Source of the DNA: Sphingobium yanoikuyae
GTDB lineage: Bacteria > Pseudomonadota > Alphaproteobacteria > Sphingomonadales > Sphingomonadaceae
Direction: 5' to 3'
Length of the DNA stretch: 64,000 bases
NCBI RefSeq assembly: GCF_034424525.1
Contig: NZ_CP139979.1
Coordinates: forward strand, 1,736,001 to 1,800,000
Made by a program: the position numbers and the translations under genes
The notes under the pieces: model-generated
Databases searched by the model: none
Told to the model about the DNA's origin: nothing
What the model saw: the letters and a program-made list of their open reading frames with translations, nothing else
Shown: positions 60,982 through 64,000 of the stretch, piece by piece
Layout: every line of letters begins with the position of its first letter
Numbering within the stretch: position 1 is the first letter of the stretch

Positions 60982-62423
60982 TGGCCGCTACGGGCACGGT
61001 CCTGGTCGTCGATGATGATCCCGCCATCTGCGTGGTGGTAGGGGAAGCTCTGCGGCGCCAGGGGCACAAGGTGAAGATCGCCGGATCGATCCGCGAGCGC
61101 ACGGCGCTGATGGAGAGTTTTTCGCCCGATATTCTGATCACCGACGTGATGTTGCCGGACGGCGATGGGCTGGACGGCGTGGCGGAGATTATCGAGCGCA
61201 AGCCCGACCTGAATGTTATCATTCTTTCTGCACAGAACACCCTGAACACTGCGATCCGGGCGACCGAGAAGGGGGCGTTCGAATATCTGCCAAAGCCGTT
61301 CGATCTCAATGAGTTGACGCGCGCTGTTGCGGATGCCTTGGGGCATCGATCGGGCGGGGCGGACGCGAGCGAGCAAGGATTGCCGCATGACGGCCTGCCG
61401 CTGGTCGGTCGCTCGCCTGCGATGCAGGAAGTCTATCGCACCATCGCCAGGGTTCTCTCCAATGATCTCAGCATATTGGTGCTGGGCGAGTCGGGGACGG
61501 GCAAGGAGCTGGTGGCCGAAGCCATCCATAGTCTGGGCCAGCGGCGCACCCGGCCCTTCGTCGCGATCAACATGGCGGCCATTCCGCGCGAACTTATCGA
61601 AGCGGAACTGTTCGGCTACGAAAAGGGCGCCTTTACCGGCGCGCAGGCGCGGACAGCCGGCAAGTTCGAGCAGGCGCAGGGCGGCACTTTGTTCCTGGAT
61701 GAAATCGGCGACATGCCGATGGAGGCGCAGACACGGCTGCTCCGCGTGCTCCAGTCGGGCGAAGTGACCACGGTCGGCGGATCGAAGCCGGTGCGGGTCG
61801 ATGTCCGCATCATCGCCGCCACCAACAAGGATCTGCCGCGGCTGATCGAGGATAACCGGTTCCGTCAGGACCTCTATTATCGGCTCAATGTCGTGCCGGT
61901 GTCGCTGCCGCCTTTGCGCGAGCGACGCGAGGACGTGATCTTGCTGGCCCGCCATTTTCTGGATCGGGCGGCGCAGGACGGTTTGCCGCGCAAGGCCCTG
62001 GCCGAGGACGCCGCGCAGTTGCTGATGGCCTATCATTGGCCGGGCAATGTGCGCGAACTTCAGAATATCATGCAGCGCCTGGCTGTGCTGAGCCGCGAAA
62101 ATGTGATCGCGGCCGACATGCTACGCCACGCGCTGCCGCTGGATGCCGTGCCGGCGGACCATGCCGCGCCCGCGGGGCAGCTTGCGCAGGCCGTGCGGGA
62201 ATGGACCAAGCGGCAACTGGGCGTCGGGCTGGGGCAGGCCAATCCCCAGCTGCATGACAATCTGCTGGCGGTGATCGAGCCGATCCTGTTGCAGGAAACG
62301 CTGGCCAGCGTCGACGGCAACCAGATCCGCGCCGCCGGCCTGCTAGGGATCAATCGCAACACGCTGCGCAAGAAGCTGACCGACTATGGCCTCGACCCGC
62401 TGCAATTGCGGCTGAGCGATTAG
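60981..62423 (+). CDS. ntrC: Nitrogen-regulation response regulator NtrC (GlnG), sigma-54 activator
   Basis: The 480-residue protein has a receiver ([14 protein letters not shown], phospho-Asp in [13 protein letters not shown]), an AAA+ domain with Walker A GESGTGKE, the sigma-54 contact loop GAFTGA and [10 protein letters not shown], and a Fis-type HTH at the end ([20 protein letters not shown]). It activates nitrogen-assimilation genes, which may include the nitrate reductase gene at the window start. Confidence 0.97.
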   Translation: MAATGTVLVVDDDPAICVVVGEALRRQGHKVKIAGSIRERTALMESFSPDILITDVMLPDGDGLDGVAEIIERKPDLNVIILSAQNTLNTAIRATEKGAFEYLPKPFDLNELTRAVADALGHRSGGADASEQGLPHDGLPLVGRSPAMQEVYRTIARVLSNDLSILVLGESGTGKELVAEAIHSLGQRRTRPFVAINMAAIPRELIEAELFGYEKGAFTGAQARTAGKFEQAQGGTLFLDEIGDMPMEAQTRLLRVLQSGEVTTVGGSKPVRVDVRIIAATNKDLPRLIEDNRFRQDLYYRLNVVPVSLPPLRERREDVILLARHFLDRAAQDGLPRKALAEDAAQLLMAYHWPGNVRELQNIMQRLAVLSRENVIAADMLRHALPLDAVPADHAAPAGQLAQAVREWTKRQLGVGLGQANPQLHDNLLAVIEPILLQETLASVDGNQIRAAGLLGINRNTLRKKLTDYGLDPLQLRLSD

Positions 62424-62521
62424 CGAGGGCGAGACGAAGCGCCCAATCGCATCGACCAGCGACATGGTTTTATGTAAAAACTGTGTTTGATCGGGCACGG
62501 CATTGTTGTAACGAAGCCACT

Positions 62522-64000
62522 ATGACTGGTGCGGTGACAATCCCCCGACGGGGGCAGGCTTGGGCAAGGCTGATCCGGCCTTACCTGCGCAACGGTCGCC
62601 TGGCCGCCGCGATCGAAGCGGTCACGCTCATCCTGTTTTTGGCCACCGCTGGCCTGACCTATCGCCTGTTGTCCGGGCAGGACCAGTCCTACACCCTGCT
62701 GACCCCGCCGATCGTGGCGCTGTTGCTGGTAGCCAATCTGGTGCCGGCGATCGCGCTGCTGATGCTGCTGGGGCGCCGCGTAGCCAAGCGTCGGGCCGCG
62801 AAATCCGCCATCGGCAGCGATGGTCAGCTCCACGTCCGGCTGGTGGCGATCTTCTCGGTCGTGGCCAGCGTGCCGATGCTGCTGGTCGTGATCTTTGCGT
62901 CGCTGCTGTTCCAATATGGCGTGCAATTCTGGTTTTCGGACAGTGCGCGCGGCATGCTGCAGAACGCCAGCGATCTGGCGCGCGGCTATTATGAACAGAA
63001 TTTGCGCGAGGTCCGCGACGAGACGCTGACCATGGCGAGCGATCTGCGCGACTATCTGGGCCAGTCCAGCGTTTCGAGCCCCCGCTTTGCCGAGGGCTAT
63101 ATCTATCAGGTGGTGACGCGAAAGCTGAACCGGTCGGCGATCATCGAGATTGGCAAGGACGGCGTGGCGCGGACCGCCGCGACAGTCGATCCCGAGAGCC
63201 GGCCAGCGTCCGAAATGCTGTCGGCCGATGTGATCAAGCGCCTGGCGTCCGGCGAGGATGTGGTGGTGGCCGCCAAGCCCAACCAGATCGAAGCGGTGAC
63301 GCTGCTCTACCCCAATTCCAAAATCTATCTCTATGCCACGCGCAATGCCGGCAGTTCGTCCTTCTCCAATGTGGAGCGGGCGCAGAAGGTGCTGGGCGAT
63401 TATGATCTGTTCGCGGCCCAATCCCGCGCGCTGCAATTGCGGTTCAACCTGCTGTTGTTCGTGGGATCGCTGTTGCTGGTCGGCATCGCCGTCTACATTG
63501 CGCTGGCGGTCGCCGACTGGATGGTGCGGCCGGTCAATGAACTGGTGACAGCGGCCCGCAAGATCACGGCGGGCGACCTGTCCGCGCGTGTGACCAGCCC
63601 GGCCAGCCGGGACGAAATCGGCACGCTCGCCTCCGCCTTCAACCGCATGACCCAGCGGTTGGAAGCGCAGACCGGCGCGCTGGTTGCTGCCAACAGCCAG
63701 CTTGATGAGCGGCGCGCCTTTATCGAGGCGATCCTGTCGGGCGTGAGTGCCGGCGTGCTGTCGGTGGATCGCGGCGGCGTGATCCAGTTGCTGAACAGTT
63801 CGGCCGCTACGATCCTGGTGCGTGAAGGCGACGATCCGGTCGGACGGCCGCTGGCCGAAATCTCGGCCGAACTGGCCGAACTGGTTGCGTCGCAGGAGGA
63901 TGCCGGCATCGTCCAGGTGCGCGCGCAGGGAGATTTGCGCACGCTGGCGGTCAAGGTGTCCGAGGATGTGTCCGGTCATATTCTGACCTTCGACGACATC
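62522..64000 (+). CDS. ntrY: Nitrogen-regulation sensor histidine kinase NtrY, 5' part (cut by window end)
   Basis: The frame is open from the ATG at 62522 to the window end, giving the first 493 residues. It has two N-terminal helices (AIEAVTLILFLATAGLTYRL, PIVALLLVANLVPAIALLML), a third before a long extracytoplasmic region (LVAIFSVVASVPMLLVVIFA), a fourth near 305-325 (LRFNLLLFVGSLLLVGIAVY), a HAMP domain (MVRPVNELVTAARKITAGDL) and the start of a PAS domain (AILSGVSAGVLSVDRGGVIQ). This is the NtrY plan, and its place after ntrC is typical; ntrX should follow outside the window. The kinase core is not included. Confidence 0.93.
   Translation, partial: MTGAVTIPRRGQAWARLIRPYLRNGRLAAAIEAVTLILFLATAGLTYRLLSGQDQSYTLLTPPIVALLLVANLVPAIALLMLLGRRVAKRRAAKSAIGSDGQLHVRLVAIFSVVASVPMLLVVIFASLLFQYGVQFWFSDSARGMLQNASDLARGYYEQNLREVRDETLTMASDLRDYLGQSSVSSPRFAEGYIYQVVTRKLNRSAIIEIGKDGVARTAATVDPESRPASEMLSADVIKRLASGEDVVVAAKPNQIEAVTLLYPNSKIYLYATRNAGSSSFSNVERAQKVLGDYDLFAAQSRALQLRFNLLLFVGSLLLVGIAVYIALAVADWMVRPVNELVTAARKITAGDLSARVTSPASRDEIGTLASAFNRMTQRLEAQTGALVAANSQLDERRAFIEAILSGVSAGVLSVDRGGVIQLLNSSAATILVREGDDPVGRPLAEISAELAELVASQEDAGIVQVRAQGDLRTLAVKVSEDVSGHILTFDDI

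Noticed and set aside
62420..63979. 519-codon minus-strand frame at the right end
   Set aside because: Antisense of ntrY, which is open on the plus strand to the window end and has clear membrane, HAMP and PAS segments.

Overview
The window reads as the chromosome of a high-GC alphaproteobacterium of the sphingomonad group (Sphingobium/Sphingomonas-like). This rests on the order dusB-ntrB-ntrC-ntrY, a fused ispDF next to a CinA C-terminal protein, COQ10-type protein and lipA, a TonB receptor coupled to a PhoD phosphatase, and many Tat-exported and M28-type proteins. The genus is an inference from gene content; no rRNA gene is present.

Layout. 1-2.5 kb: 3' end of an assimilatory nitrate reductase gene overlapping a siroheme-synthesis methyltransferase. 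2.54-19.93 kb: a genomic island of about 17.4 kb in the 3' end of a tRNA-Pro(UGG) gene. The tRNA is intact at the right end (19915-19991), a large tyrosine recombinase lies beside it, and a 15-bp copy of the tRNA 3' end is left at 2538-2552. Cargo: two divergently transcribed giant nuclease-STAND ATPases (an Avs-like protein broken by a +1 frameshift and an intact NACHT protein), a three-gene exported cassette (coiled-coil protein, astacin-like metalloprotease, trypsin-like protein), small unknown genes, a LuxR-type HTH protein, a ten-copy TGACC repeat and a duplicated hairpin-rich non-coding module. 20-25 kb: Asn/Ala-rich lipoprotein, M28 peptidase, EttA, di-haem peroxidase. 25.5-29.7 kb: PhoD phosphatase and TonB receptor. 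29.9-36.8 kb: a tightly packed eight-gene operon (SPFH-SHOCT, two DUF4178 proteins, a 48-residue membrane peptide, DUF350, a membrane-anchored spermidine-synthase-like protein, an FAD oxidase, SpeD) that looks like a polyamine-linked membrane-stress module. 36.8-53.2 kb: accessory metabolism and regulation (LysR, aldo-keto reductase, MFS pump, beta-propeller histidine kinase, AraC, TMEM175, DUF1275, alginate-type porin, DoxX, VOC, amidohydrolase, XapX, alpha/beta hydrolase, isochorismatase-like hydrolase, LuxR response regulator with a lone M17-N domain protein). 53.8-64 kb: housekeeping genes (acylphosphatase, NYN nuclease, carbonic anhydrase, lipA, COQ10-like, pncC/cinA, ispDF, dusB, ntrB, ntrC, and ntrY running off the end).

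The most interesting part is the island. Both large ATPases combine an N-terminal PDDEXK-like nuclease with a STAND NTPase and a long helical C-terminus, the architecture of known anti-phage sensors, so the island is best read as a mobile candidate defence island. The neighbouring exported two-protease cassette and the repeat module have no function I can name. All family assignments were made by eye from motifs; no database search was run.
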